Positions 27,767 to 37,899 of a stretch of 43,071 nt of DNA are shown here, piece after piece. Location of the stretch: positions 1 through 43,071 of the forward strand of contig NZ_LZSG01000025.1 in NCBI RefSeq assembly GCF_001665395.1, read 5' to 3'. Every line of letters starts with the position of its first letter. Positions within the stretch are counted from its first letter, which is position 1. The notes beneath the pieces are model-generated. The model did not search any database and had not been told where the DNA came from. It saw only the letters and a program-made list of their open reading frames with translations. Source of the stretch: Mycobacterium sp. 1164966.3. Its GTDB lineage: Bacteria; Actinomycetota; Actinomycetes; Mycobacteriales; Mycobacteriaceae. A program made the position numbers and the translations under genes.

Positions 27767-29311
27767 ATGGCCACTGACACGACGTCACAACACTTTCTGG
27801 CGCAATACTTTTCACGATTGCAAGGGTTTGCCGCCACGCCGGAGGCCGGACCGGCGAAATTGGGTTTGCTGGGCTCGGCGCTGATCACCCTGGGCGGGCT
27901 GGGGGCGGGCAGCACCCGCCAGCACGACCCGCTGCTGGAGTCCATTCACTTGTCCTGGCTGCGGTTCGGGCACGGACTGGTGATGTCGTCGATCCTGTTG
28001 TGGGCCGGCGTTGGTCTCATGTTGATCGCCTGGCTGCGCCTGGGCCGGCTGGTCCTCGCCGGCGATGCCAGCGAGTTCGTGATGCGGGCCACCACCGTCT
28101 TCTGGTTGGCGCCGCTGCTGCTTTCGGTCCCGGTCTTCAGCCGCGACACCTATTCGTATTTGGCCCAGGGCGCACTGCTGCGCGACGGATTCGACCCCTA
28201 CGCGGTCGGTCCGGTCGGAAACCCGAATTCGTTGCTGGACGACGTGAGTCCCATCTGGACCATCACCACCGCGCCGTACGGTCCGGCGTTCATCCTGGTG
28301 GCCAAGTTCGTCACGATGCTCGTCGGCAACAATGTGGTGGCCGGAACCATGCTGCTGCGGCTGTGCATGTTGCCCGGGCTGGCGCTGCTGATCTGGGCCA
28401 CTCCCCGGCTGGCCCACCATCTCGGCGCCAACGGGCCGACCGCCCTGTGGATCTGCGTTCTCAACCCGCTGGTGCTCATCCATTTGATGGGCGGGGTGCA
28501 CAACGAGATGCTGATGGTCGGGTTGATGACGGCCGGGATCGCGCTGGCCTTCGCCGGTCGCAATGTCGAGGGCATCGTGCTGCTCACGGTCGCGATTGCC
28601 GTCAAGGCCACCGCCGGAATCGCGTTGCCGTTCCTGGTCTGGGTATGGGCGCGCCACCTGCGTGAACGCCGGGGATACCGACCGGTGCAAGCGTTTTTGG
28701 CGGCGGCCGCCATTTCGCTGCTGATCTTCGCGGTGGTGTTCGCGGTGCTGTCCGCGATAGCCGGTGTCGGCCTGGGTTGGCTGACCGCGCTGGCCGGCTC
28801 GGTGAAGATCATCAACTGGCTCACCGTCCCCACCGCGGTGGCCAACATCATTCACGCTGTCTTCAGCGGATTCTTCGCGGTCGACTTTTACACCACGCTG
28901 CGGCTGACCCGGCTTGTCGGCATCGGCATCATCGCGGTGTCGCTGCCGGTGTTGTGGTGGTGGTTTCGCCGCGACGATCGGGCCGCGCTGACCGGCATCG
29001 CGTGGTCGATGCTGATCGTGGTGCTGTTCGTCCCCGCCGCGCTGCCCTGGTATTACTCCTGGCCGCTGGCGATAGCCGCGCCGCTGGCCCAGTCACAGCG
29101 GGCGATGGCCGTGATCGCCGGGCTGTCCACGTGGGTGATGGTGATCTTCAAACCCGATGGGTCACACGGAATGTATTCCTGGCTGCACTTCTCACTGGCC
29201 ACGGGGTGCGCATTGGCCGCCTGCTATGCGCTGCACCGGACCGAGGACCAGCGAAGTCGTGCGGCCCCAGACGTTTCAGCAGCCGCAGAACCAGCGAGCG
29301 ACTCGCCCTGA
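27767..29311 (+). CDS. mptA: MptA alpha-1,6-mannosyltransferase (GT-C)
   Basis: A 514-residue polytopic membrane mannosyltransferase that uses polyprenyl-phosphomannose to extend the alpha-1,6-mannan backbone of lipomannan and lipoarabinomannan on the periplasmic side. About 13 hydrophobic segments are visible. The first large extracytoplasmic loop carries FSRDTYSYLAQGALL with its conserved acidic residue, and later GGVHNEMLMVGLMTAG and ALPWYYSWPLAIAAPL match the family. The ATG at 27767 sits 4 bp after idsA2; an in-frame ATG at 27668 lies inside idsA2 and is rejected. Pairing with a prenyl synthase suggests shared supply of lipid carrier, which is inference. Confidence 0.95.
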   Translation: MATDTTSQHFLAQYFSRLQGFAATPEAGPAKLGLLGSALITLGGLGAGSTRQHDPLLESIHLSWLRFGHGLVMSSILLWAGVGLMLIAWLRLGRLVLAGDASEFVMRATTVFWLAPLLLSVPVFSRDTYSYLAQGALLRDGFDPYAVGPVGNPNSLLDDVSPIWTITTAPYGPAFILVAKFVTMLVGNNVVAGTMLLRLCMLPGLALLIWATPRLAHHLGANGPTALWICVLNPLVLIHLMGGVHNEMLMVGLMTAGIALAFAGRNVEGIVLLTVAIAVKATAGIALPFLVWVWARHLRERRGYRPVQAFLAAAAISLLIFAVVFAVLSAIAGVGLGWLTALAGSVKIINWLTVPTAVANIIHAVFSGFFAVDFYTTLRLTRLVGIGIIAVSLPVLWWWFRRDDRAALTGIAWSMLIVVLFVPAALPWYYSWPLAIAAPLAQSQRAMAVIAGLSTWVMVIFKPDGSHGMYSWLHFSLATGCALAACYALHRTEDQRSRAAPDVSAAAEPASDSP

Positions 29312-29320
29312 CAGGCCCCA

Positions 29321-29725
29321 CTAATAAGCCATGGCCTGGGCGCGGCGCACCACTTCCCGAGCCTGGTGGGCATGCAGCGCGTCGACCGGCCGGGCATTGC
29401 ACATCGCGTCCCGGCTGCCGTCGCGGGTGACCGTCAACGATGGATCCGGAGTGAACAGCCAGCGCACGATCTCCGTGTCGCGGTAACCGCCGTCATGCAG
29501 GATGGTCAACAGCCCCGGCAGGCTCTTGACCACGTGACCGGAGTTGGTGAAGAACACCTGGGGCACTACCACGCCGCCGCCGCGCCGCACCGCGACCAGA
29601 TGGCCTTCCCTTAGCTGTTGTTGCACCTTGCTGACCGGCACGCCGAGCAGCTGAGCCACTCTGGGCAGATCGTATGTTGGCTCGTCGGGGTCCAATACGT
29701 CGTCGCCGGCCGGAATACTGCCCAC
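29321..29725 (-). CDS. Rv2175c-type DNA-binding protein, PknL substrate
   Basis: A 134-residue protein with a winged helix-turn-helix: YDLPRVAQLLGVPVSKVQQQLREGHLVAVRRGGGVVVPQ. A C-terminal helical part conserved in actinobacteria follows (LPGLLTILHDGGYRDTEIVRWLFTPDPSL). In M. tuberculosis the neighbouring kinase PknL phosphorylates this protein and abolishes DNA binding. The start is GTG at 29725; there is no ribosome binding site, but TACACT ends 6 nt before it, which suggests a leaderless transcript. M. tuberculosis has a slightly longer annotated N-terminus (146 residues). It is divergent from pknL and converges on mptA with 9 bp between. Confidence 0.93.
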   Translation of the reverse strand: MGSIPAGDDVLDPDEPTYDLPRVAQLLGVPVSKVQQQLREGHLVAVRRGGGVVVPQVFFTNSGHVVKSLPGLLTILHDGGYRDTEIVRWLFTPDPSLTVTRDGSRDAMCNARPVDALHAHQAREVVRRAQAMAY

Positions 29726-29731
29726 TTCGCC

Positions 29732-29737
29732 AGTGTA
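29732..29737 (-). promoter_or_regulatory. -10 box for a leaderless Rv2175c-type transcript
   Basis: TACACT on the minus strand ends 6 nt before the GTG. In mycobacteria the start site usually lies about 7 nt after a TANNNT box, which would put the G of GTG at +1. Confidence 0.55.
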
Positions 29738-29837
29738 AAGCCTGGTACGCGGCCGGGATGGGGCTTTTCGACGCTACTTTCCAGGCTGCGCCGCGCTCGC
29801 GATCACCACAGGGCGCACCAAACGCCGACACCGCACC

Positions 29838-29843
29838 TACGAT
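29838..29843 (+). promoter_or_regulatory. -10 box for a leaderless pknL transcript
   Basis: TACGAT ends 6 nt before the pknL GTG at 29850, the same spacing as at the divergent gene. No ribosome binding site precedes this GTG. Confidence 0.55.
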
Positions 29844-29849
29844 GACCCA

Positions 29850-31091
29850 GTGGCTCGACCAGGCACCGCGGACCCCTTGGAAGACACCTACCTGGACGGT
29901 CGCTACCTGGTGCACACCAAGATCGCCAGCGGCGGCATGTCCACGGTGTACCGCGGCGTCGACATCCGGCTCGACCGCCCCGTCGCGCTGAAGGTGATGG
30001 ACTCGCGCTACGCGGGCGACGAGCAGTTCCTGACTCGCTTCCAACTGGAGGCCCGAACCGTCGCCCGGCTGAAGCATCCCGCGGTGGTCGCGGTTTATGA
30101 CCAGGGCCTGGACGGCCGGCACCCGTTCCTGGTAATGGAGCTCGTCGAGGGCGGAACGCTGCGTGAATTGCTGAATGAACGCGGCCCGATGCCGCCGCAC
30201 GCCGTCGCGGCGGTGCTTCGCCCGGTGCTGGGCGGGTTGGCCGCCGCACACCGCGCCGGCCTGGTACACCGCGACGTCAAGCCGGAAAACGTGCTGATCT
30301 CCGACGACGGCGAGATAAAGATCGCCGATTTCGGGCTGGTGCGTGCGGTCGCGGCCGCCGGCATCACGTCCGCCAGCGTCATCCTGGGCACCGCCGCCTA
30401 CCTGTCCCCCGAGCAGGTTCGCGACGGCAGCGCCGGTCTGCGCAGCGACGTCTACTCAGTCGGGATCCTCACCTATGAGTTGCTGACGGGTGTGACGCCG
30501 TTCACCGGCGATACGCCGTTGTCGATCGCCTACCAGCGGCTGGACCATGATGTGCCACGCGCCAGCGCGGTAATCGCAGGCGTGCCACCCGAATTCGACG
30601 AGCTGGTGGCACGCGCAACCGCCCGGGATCCCGCCCGCCGCTACGCCGACGCCATCGAAATGGGCGCCGAGGTGGACGAAATCGCCGAGGAACTGGCGCT
30701 GCCGGATTTCCGGGTGCCGGCTCCGCGCAACTCGGCCCAGCACCGCTCGGCGGCGCTGCACCACACCCGAGCTGCCGCGCGCCGGGACAGCGCGCAGCCA
30801 CCGTCCGCGCCACCCGGCAAGCCGCCGCTGCACGCGACACGTCAGTTCACCCGGGGTCCCGAAGATTGGTCCGACCCGGAACCTGCCGCCGAGTTCGAGC
30901 CAGAGCCCGGCGAATCCGAATCCGATGTGGTTCCAGGACAATTCGGCGGTGTCGCACTAAATGAGTTGGCCTGGGTACGGCAGCATGGTCGGCGCATGGT
31001 GTTGATCTGGGTGGCGATCGTCGTGGCGATCACCGGCCTGGTCGCGACAGCGGCCTGGACGATCGGTACCAACCTGACCGGCCTTTTGTAG
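29850..31091 (+). CDS. pknL: PknL serine/threonine protein kinase
   Basis: A 413-residue Hanks-type membrane kinase. The glycine loop IASGGMSTVYRG is at 25-36, catalytic Lys48 in VALKVMD, HRDVKPEN with Asp142, DFG at 160-162 and the activation loop to APE-like SPE (about 186-188), with Thr173 and Ser174 as candidate phosphosites (M. tuberculosis PknL is phosphorylated in this loop). A Pro/Ala-rich juxtamembrane region spans about 285-370. One transmembrane helix near the C-terminus (RMVLIWVAIVVAITGLVATA) leaves only a short outside tail, so it has no PASTA sensor. Divergent from its likely substrate gene. GTG start at 29850 is probably leaderless. Confidence 0.96.
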   Translation: MARPGTADPLEDTYLDGRYLVHTKIASGGMSTVYRGVDIRLDRPVALKVMDSRYAGDEQFLTRFQLEARTVARLKHPAVVAVYDQGLDGRHPFLVMELVEGGTLRELLNERGPMPPHAVAAVLRPVLGGLAAAHRAGLVHRDVKPENVLISDDGEIKIADFGLVRAVAAAGITSASVILGTAAYLSPEQVRDGSAGLRSDVYSVGILTYELLTGVTPFTGDTPLSIAYQRLDHDVPRASAVIAGVPPEFDELVARATARDPARRYADAIEMGAEVDEIAEELALPDFRVPAPRNSAQHRSAALHHTRAAARRDSAQPPSAPPGKPPLHATRQFTRGPEDWSDPEPAAEFEPEPGESESDVVPGQFGGVALNELAWVRQHGRRMVLIWVAIVVAITGLVATAAWTIGTNLTGLL

Positions 31092-31093
31092 GG

Positions 31094-31150
31094 CGAGCAG
31101 ACGCAAAGTCGCCCGAAACGGCGGTTTTCGGGCGACTTTGCGTCTGCTCG
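31094..31150. terminator. Bidirectional terminator between pknL and aroG
   Basis: A perfect 25-bp inverted repeat (31094-31118 and 31126-31150) with a 7-nt loop fills the gap between two convergent genes. The arms begin CGAGCAGACGCAAAG and end with AAA/TTT next to the loop. No T-tract follows. Elements starting GAGCAGACGC after stop codons occur repeatedly in mycobacterial genomes as far as I recall; a partial copy is present at 40709-40719 here. Confidence 0.8.
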
Positions 31151-31171
31151 GCGGGTCGAGCCCGGGGAACC

Positions 31172-32623
<1,452 letters not shown>

Positions 32624-33133
32624 TCACCGGGGATCGCCCGTCGGCTGCGCTTCGTCGCCCGAGGTGATGATCCGGAACCGGCGCAACTGATCCCGGGCAT
32701 CCACCAGCGCGTCGTGGACATTGCGCGACCGCGGTGGCATCCGGGGGCATCCCCGGTCCTCCCACAGCTGCCGCAGATCGCGGGTGAAGCGAGGTATTGC
32801 CCGCGGCAATTCGGGCATCGTCCCCCACAGCTGACACAGCGCGACGTGGTCGTAGGCGCCGACCCACGCCCATAGCTCGATCGGGTCGGTGCCGTCCACC
32901 CGGAGGAATTCCTCCAGCTCCTCGCGAATCTGTTTGCGCGAGCGCCACAACTGTGAGGCCGGCGGCGGGAGCTTGGGCAGCACGTGGGCGCGCACCCAGC
33001 TGCCGGCCCGTTCGGGATCGAATTCGGTGGACACGGCGTAATACTCGCGGCCGTCCTCGGCGACCACCCCGATGGAGATCAGATCGATCGTGCGGCCGTC
33101 CTCGATGAACTCGGTGTCGTAGAAGTACCGCAC
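32624..33133 (-). CDS. DEDD-family 3'-5' exoribonuclease (Rv2179c-like)
   Basis: A 169-residue RNase T-like exonuclease. The metal-binding acidic residues appear as Asp6 and Glu8 (YDTEF), Asp in VGAYDHVAL, and the His-x4-Asp pair in NVHDALVDARDQ, which places it in the DEDDh group. The M. tuberculosis homologue was characterised as an atypical RNase acting on 3' overhangs. The substrate in cells is unknown. GTG start at 33133. It lies 9 bp after the neighbouring membrane protein gene on the same strand and 66 bp upstream of aroG. Confidence 0.9.
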   Translation of the reverse strand: MRYFYDTEFIEDGRTIDLISIGVVAEDGREYYAVSTEFDPERAGSWVRAHVLPKLPPPASQLWRSRKQIREELEEFLRVDGTDPIELWAWVGAYDHVALCQLWGTMPELPRAIPRFTRDLRQLWEDRGCPRMPPRSRNVHDALVDARDQLRRFRIITSGDEAQPTGDPR

Positions 33134-33142
33134 GGGCGCACC

Positions 33143-34066
33143 CTAGTCCGGCAAGCCGGCGCCAACGGGTTCAGGGGGCGGCGCCGGATGCACGTCCTGG
33201 TCCAGCTGGGCGTCGACCGTGCGCTCGTCGGGCAAACGCGGGGTTCCGGCGATCAGGCATTGCACCCACAGCTTGGCCCGCACCACGGGCCGACGCCACC
33301 GGCGCTCCCGGTCCAGGGCACGACGCATCTTGTCCGGCTGATTCGAGTATCGCCACCGGGCCCACGGAGCGTGTGGACGCGACAGCCGGATCGCCCCGAT
33401 GACCAGCAGCACGACCAGGAACATGCCCAACAGGCCGGTCCACAGCTTCCCCTTGAACAGCACCACCACGGCCAACGGCAGCGTCAGCACCAGCCCGCCC
33501 AGCAGCGCCAGGTGCAGCCAAACCGAACGGGTGTCATTCCAGATCGGCAGCAAGAACATCAGCGGATGCAGCCCCAGGATCAACAGCCCGGCCACCGCGA
33601 CCGCAGCGAACACGGCGTCCACCGAGGTCCGCCCGTCCTCCTCCCAATACACGTCGGACAGATGCAGGATCAACGCGTACTCGTCGAGCACCAATGCCGC
33701 GCCGATTCCGAAAAGGACGGCCGCCGCGGTGAATTCGGGTTCCTGCCCGTTGACGGACAACGACACGAGGGTCAGCCCCGAAATCATCACCAGGACCACG
33801 CCGAACGTCACGTGATGGATGTGGATCGACGCGATGTGGATGTTTCGCGGCTGCCACCACCGCGCGGGCGCGCCGTTGTCGGTACGACGGCGGATGAACC
33901 GGACGAAAGTTCGCGTGACGAAGAAGGTCAGGATGAAGGCGACCAGGCAACACAACAGGGGCAGGCGGCCCCGGTCGACGATGTCATGCTGCAACCAACG
34001 GAACAACACCCCCAAAAAGCTACGCCCAGATGTCGACACGGGGCGGGAGCCGCGCTGCTCTGACAA
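33143..34066 (-). CDS. Polytopic membrane protein (Rv2180c-like)
   Basis: A 307-residue integral membrane protein with about six or seven hydrophobic segments (for example [52 protein letters not shown] and [18 protein letters not shown]). A conserved His-rich stretch [15 protein letters not shown] precedes the second segment and [17 protein letters not shown] follows the third; these polar residues inside membrane could bind metal, but no family function is known. The TTG at 34066 is the furthest-upstream start; GTG at 34039 is a shorter alternative. It is divergent from the mannosyltransferase gene by 35 bp, so they may share control. Confidence 0.82.
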   Translation of the reverse strand: MSEQRGSRPVSTSGRSFLGVLFRWLQHDIVDRGRLPLLCCLVAFILTFFVTRTFVRFIRRRTDNGAPARWWQPRNIHIASIHIHHVTFGVVLVMISGLTLVSLSVNGQEPEFTAAAVLFGIGAALVLDEYALILHLSDVYWEEDGRTSVDAVFAAVAVAGLLILGLHPLMFLLPIWNDTRSVWLHLALLGGLVLTLPLAVVVLFKGKLWTGLLGMFLVVLLVIGAIRLSRPHAPWARWRYSNQPDKMRRALDRERRWRRPVVRAKLWVQCLIAGTPRLPDERTVDAQLDQDVHPAPPPEPVGAGLPD

Positions 34067-34101
34067 TCACCGGCGCGTCAACCATTAGGCTTGACCGCGA
34101 C

Positions 34102-35391
34102 ATGAGTAACTCGCAGGCGCCCGACGTGGGCTCTCCTGACAGCAGCCACGGACGAGTCTGGTGGTTTTGCCTGCTGTGGGTGCTGGCCGCCGCGGCGCTT
34201 GGTTATGTGGCCTGGACGTTATTCGGGCACACGCCGTACCGCATCGACATCGACGTGTATCAGATGGGCGGCCAGGCCTGGTTGGACGGACATCCCCTTT
34301 ACAAGGGCGATGTGCTGTTTCCCACACCCATCGTGAATCTCCCTTTCACGTATCCCCCGCTGGCGGCGATCGTCTTTTGCCCCTTCGCATGGCTGCACAT
34401 GCCGGCGGCCAGCGTCGCGATCACGCTGTTGACGTTGCTGCTGCTGATTGTCTCGACGACCATCGTGCTGACCCGCCTGGACGTCTGGCCCAGCTCGAAC
34501 GTGCTGCCCGGGCCGGCCTGGGTGCGGCGGCTGTGGCTGGCGGTGATCATCGTGGCGCCGGCGACCCTCTGGCTCGAGCCCATCAGCTCCAACTTCGCCT
34601 TCGGTCAGATCAACGTCGTGCTGATGACCCTGGTGATCGCCGATTGCCTGCCACGGCACACGCCATGGCCGCGCGGTGTGCTGCTCGGCCTGGGAATAGC
34701 GCTGAAACTCACCCCTGCGGTGTTCCTGCTGTATTTCCTGCTGCGCCGCGACGGCCGAGCGGCTCTTACCGCCCTGGCATCGTTTGTGGTCGCGACGCTG
34801 GTCGGCTTCGCGCTGGCGTGGCGTGACTCGTGGGAGTACTGGACTCACACCGCGCGCAACACCGCGCGGATCGGCGACGCGGCGCTGAACACCGACCAGA
34901 ACATCGCGGGGGCGCTCGCCCGGCTCGGGCTCGGAGAGCAGGAACGCTTCCTGCTGTGGGCGGGCGCGTGCCTGCTGGTGCTCGCCCTCACGGTATGGGC
35001 GATGCAGCGGGTATTGCGGGCCGGCGAGCCGGCTTTGGCGCTGATCTGCGTCGCCCTGTTCGGGTTGGTGGTGTCACCGGTGTCGTGGTCGCATCACTGG
35101 GTGTGGGTGCTGCCGGCCGTGGTAGTGGCGGCCGTATTGGCGTGGCGGCGCCGCAACGTGGCACTGGCCGTGCTCAGCGTCGTCGGCGTGGCGCTGATGA
35201 GGTGGACGCCGATCGACTTGCTCCCCAAACATCACGAGGCGACCGCGAACTGGTGGCGTCAGCTGCTGGGGATGTCCTACGTGTGGTGGGCCTTGGCGTT
35301 CATCGTGGTCGTCGGGGCCACGGTCAGCGCTCGGACAGCTGCGCAGAAAGCCACCGCGCCCGAACTGACGCCCGTCCCTGCCGTCGGCTGA
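34102..35391 (+). CDS. Alpha-1,2-mannosyltransferase (GT87, Rv2181-like)
   Basis: A 429-residue GT-C mannosyltransferase with about ten hydrophobic segments. In M. tuberculosis Rv2181 adds alpha-1,2-linked mannose branches to the LM/LAM core and to mannose caps, using polyprenyl-phosphomannose. The family acidic motif in the first outer loop is [18 protein letters not shown], and later [32 protein letters not shown] and [11 protein letters not shown] are GT87 signatures. The ATG at 34102 gives the expected length (427 in M. tuberculosis). TAGGCT (34086-34091) ends 10 nt before ATG, so its leader is only a few nucleotides. It converges on the acyltransferase gene with 11 bp between. Confidence 0.93.
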   Translation: MSNSQAPDVGSPDSSHGRVWWFCLLWVLAAAALGYVAWTLFGHTPYRIDIDVYQMGGQAWLDGHPLYKGDVLFPTPIVNLPFTYPPLAAIVFCPFAWLHMPAASVAITLLTLLLLIVSTTIVLTRLDVWPSSNVLPGPAWVRRLWLAVIIVAPATLWLEPISSNFAFGQINVVLMTLVIADCLPRHTPWPRGVLLGLGIALKLTPAVFLLYFLLRRDGRAALTALASFVVATLVGFALAWRDSWEYWTHTARNTARIGDAALNTDQNIAGALARLGLGEQERFLLWAGACLLVLALTVWAMQRVLRAGEPALALICVALFGLVVSPVSWSHHWVWVLPAVVVAAVLAWRRRNVALAVLSVVGVALMRWTPIDLLPKHHEATANWWRQLLGMSYVWWALAFIVVVGATVSARTAAQKATAPELTPVPAVG

Positions 35392-35402
35392 TCGACACGG
35401 GA

Positions 35403-36128
35403 CTAACCCGCGGCGGTCTGCGGGATCCGCGTCGCTTCGCCGTTGGACTCGTCATTGCCGCCGTCCTTGACGGTGGCGGCGTAGATGTCGACGTACTCCT
35501 GACCGGACAGGCCCATTAGTTCGTAGATCACTTCGTCGGTGACGGCCCGCTCGATGAACCGGTTGCCGGCCAGGCCCTCGAAGCGGGAGAAGTCCATTGG
35601 CTCGCCGAACCGGACGGTGACCCGCCCGAAGCGCCACATCTTGCTGCCGGGCGGGTTGACCACGTTGGTGCCGATCATCGCCACCGGGATCACCGGGACT
35701 CCGGTCTGCAGGGCCAGCCGCGCCAGCCCGGTCTTGCCCTTGTACAACCGGCCGTCGGGCGAACGGGTGCCCTCGGGATACATGCCGAGTAGCTTGCCCT
35801 GCTGTAGCAACCGCTCGGCGGTGGTCAGCGCCGCCTGCGCGGCGTCGGCGTCACTGCGGTCGATCGGCACCTGGCCGGCGACGGTATAGAACCACCGGGT
35901 GAACCAGCCTTTGAGGCCGGTGCCGGTGAAGTATTCGGCCTTCGCCAGAAACGTGATCCGGCGCCGAACCACCAGCGGCAGAAAGAAGCTGTCAGCGACC
36001 GCCAAGTGGTTACTGGCCAGTATCGCCGGCCCGGAGTTCGGAACATGTTCCAGGCCTTCGACTTTCGGCCGTCCGAGCAGAGAGAGCAGTGGGCCCATGA
36101 AGATGTACTTGAATAGCCAGTACCACAT
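35403..36128 (-). CDS. 1-acyl-glycerol-3-phosphate acyltransferase family protein (Rv2182c-like)
   Basis: A 241-residue PlsC-type acyltransferase, membrane-associated through an N-terminal hydrophobic segment (MWYWLFKYIFMGPLLSLLG). Catalytic NHLAVAD supplies the His-x4-Asp pair (motif I), and PEGTRS is motif III. The acyl acceptor may be lysophosphatidate or another glycolipid; a place among LM/LAM genes is suggestive but does not settle it. The ATG at 36128 is preceded by GAGAGGGAGGG; the open frame runs over 100 codons upstream without homology. Confidence 0.93.
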   Translation of the reverse strand: MWYWLFKYIFMGPLLSLLGRPKVEGLEHVPNSGPAILASNHLAVADSFFLPLVVRRRITFLAKAEYFTGTGLKGWFTRWFYTVAGQVPIDRSDADAAQAALTTAERLLQQGKLLGMYPEGTRSPDGRLYKGKTGLARLALQTGVPVIPVAMIGTNVVNPPGSKMWRFGRVTVRFGEPMDFSRFEGLAGNRFIERAVTDEVIYELMGLSGQEYVDIYAATVKDGGNDESNGEATRIPQTAAG

Positions 36129-36208
36129 GGCCCTCCCTCTCACCCACACTCGATGGTGTCCAACTGTACTCATGTGTGACGGCTCCGACCACCTCGGCGC
36201 CGGGCCGC

Positions 36209-36622
36209 TCACTCCTCGACGGTGACCGGGATGGGCTGGTAACGCGTCTTGACGGCCGGCTCGTCGGGGCCGCTTCCGTTGGTGGTGACGGCCTCCGATT
36301 TTTCGTCTGCCGGAAGGTTCTGCGGCCGGTCCATGTCGTCGACGATGGAGCGGATCGTGTCGAGCAGGGCGACGCTGTGGTCGGCGATGACGGTCACCAA
36401 CGGATGCTGTTCGCCGTTGACCAAGGCGGCCAGCGCGCACACCGGGCACCACACCTGCTGGCATTTGCCCGTCGCTCTGTCACCGCCGTCGCCCGACGAA
36501 TTGGCCGAACTCGCCGCCGACGCAAGCGCGGCTGCCGATCGCAGTGCGGGGTCGATCCCGTTCAGCAACGCCTGGGCAAGCCGGCGCAGTTCGGGACCGA
36601 TGTCGGGATGTGCCCCATTCAC
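36209..36622 (-). CDS. Small conserved protein after the ArsA-like ATPase (Rv2183c-like)
   Basis: A 137-residue protein of unknown function. An Ala/Ser-rich helical N-terminal half is followed by GKCQQVWCPVCALAALVNGEQHPLVTVIADHSVALLDTIRSIVDDM. The closely spaced cysteines (Cys-x4-Cys-x2-Cys) followed by His could bind metal. The GTG start at 36622 overlaps the ATPase stop as GTGA, so translation is likely coupled; GTG at 36631 is an alternative. Coupling suggests that it works with the ATPase. The tail (TRYQPIPVTVEE) is conserved in relatives as far as I recall. Confidence 0.83.
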   Translation of the reverse strand: MNGAHPDIGPELRRLAQALLNGIDPALRSAAALASAASSANSSGDGGDRATGKCQQVWCPVCALAALVNGEQHPLVTVIADHSVALLDTIRSIVDDMDRPQNLPADEKSEAVTTNGSGPDEPAVKTRYQPIPVTVEE

Positions 36623-37899
36623 TTCGGCCACACCTCCGGATCTGGTTGAAAACGAATTGTGAGCTCACTGCCCCGCAGATGCGCGTCCAGCACCGTACAC
36701 CGCCGCAATACGGACGCCAAACGAACCCTGCGTCGCAGCCCGCCGGAACTGATGATCAGGTCGTCGTCGACCCGGCCCAGTGTCAGCGCGCCCGGATCCA
36801 GTTGGGGCAACGCGACCCGCATTCGATACACCGACGCAAGCCCCGACCCGGATTCCAAGTCCACAATAGGGCGCAACGGGCCCGGCGGGGCGGCTCCGCC
36901 ACGCCGACGGGCACTGTCGAGCAGCTCGCCCAGCGCCTTCGGGCCGATCGGCTCACCGGCCAGGTGTGGAGTCAGCACCAGTGCCACGTCCCCGATGGTG
37001 GTGTCGAGTTCGGCTAGCACCGAGCGTTGTTCGGAGATGCGTTCGGCATACCAGTAAAACGCCGGGTGGTCGGGCAGGTTGCGGTACTCGTAGGACTCGT
37101 CGCGCACCAGAACCTGATTCACGATCAGCTCTTCGACCCGAACGCCCATCAGCGCCAACGAACCCAGCGTGCGGGTCGCCTCGGCCGCGACCACCCGCTC
37201 AGGGGTCAGCACCAGGTGCGCGCTCACCAGGTCGCCGTCGGTCAGCAGGGCACTGAGCCGCTCGACGCTGGCGCTGGTGCGCTCGAGCAGTTCCACGATC
37301 GCGGCCGACCGCGGATCGTCGGCGCCGACGGAAAGCCTGCGGTGCCGCGGCCAGGCGCGCTCGACGTACAGCGCGAAGGTGGCGGGCAGGGTCAGCATCC
37401 GCAGCGCGTCCGCGGTCGAGGCACAGTCGACCACGATGCGGTCCCAACGCCCGGCCTCCGCCAGTTCGCCCACGGCGTGCAGGCCGAGTACCTCCTGAAT
37501 GCCCGGCAGCGCCGAAAGCTCTTCCGGGGCAATGCTGCTCAACTCGGATTCGGGGAAGCGGCGGTCCAGGGTGTCTACGACATCGCGCCATCGCGTCTCG
37601 AGCAGGGCCAGGGTGTCCAGCGCCAGCGCATCGAGAAACCCGCCTGCCTCGGCATGCCCGGTTTCGAAGTCGACAAGTACCCGAACAGGATCCTTGGAGC
37701 CCGTTGGCGGTACCGCGACGCCCAGCACGTCGCCCAGCGAGTGAGCCTGGTCGGTGGACACCAGCAGGACCCGTCGGCCCCCGCTCGCATCACGGACGGC
37801 GGTGGCCGACGCAAGGGTGGATTTGCCTACCCCGCCCTTCCCGACGAAGAGACTGATCCGGGCGCGGGACGGCTGCCCGAATTCGCTCGAATCACTCAG
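36619..37899 (-). CDS. ArsA/GET3-like ATPase with probable CTG start (Rv2184c-like)
   Basis: Read from CTG at 37899 this is a 426-residue deviant-Walker ATPase. FVGKGGVGKST at residues 18-28 is the signature P-loop of ArsA/GET3/MinD proteins, followed by LLVSTDQAHSLGDVLG (switch I type) and IVVDCASTADALRML (switch II, A-loop type). Every ATG, GTG or TTG in this frame lies downstream of the P-loop; the first is GTG at 37761, giving 380 residues without ATP-binding capacity. CTG at 37899 overlaps the stop of the upstream SRPBCC gene as CTGA, just as ATGA and GTGA do elsewhere in this window. The family handles tail-anchored membrane proteins or metal ions; the actinobacterial role is unknown. 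The fold is certain, the start inferred. Confidence 0.85.
   Translation of the reverse strand: MSDSSEFGQPSRARISLFVGKGGVGKSTLASATAVRDASGGRRVLLVSTDQAHSLGDVLGVAVPPTGSKDPVRVLVDFETGHAEAGGFLDALALDTLALLETRWRDVVDTLDRRFPESELSSIAPEELSALPGIQEVLGLHAVGELAEAGRWDRIVVDCASTADALRMLTLPATFALYVERAWPRHRRLSVGADDPRSAAIVELLERTSASVERLSALLTDGDLVSAHLVLTPERVVAAEATRTLGSLALMGVRVEELIVNQVLVRDESYEYRNLPDHPAFYWYAERISEQRSVLAELDTTIGDVALVLTPHLAGEPIGPKALGELLDSARRRGGAAPPGPLRPIVDLESGSGLASVYRMRVALPQLDPGALTLGRVDDDLIISSGGLRRRVRLASVLRRCTVLDAHLRGSELTIRFQPDPEVWPK

Noticed and set aside
34030..34101. Upstream in-frame ATG extending the Rv2181-type protein by 24 residues
   Set aside because: It would overlap the divergent gene, has no similarity to homologues, and the ATG at 34102 gives the expected length.
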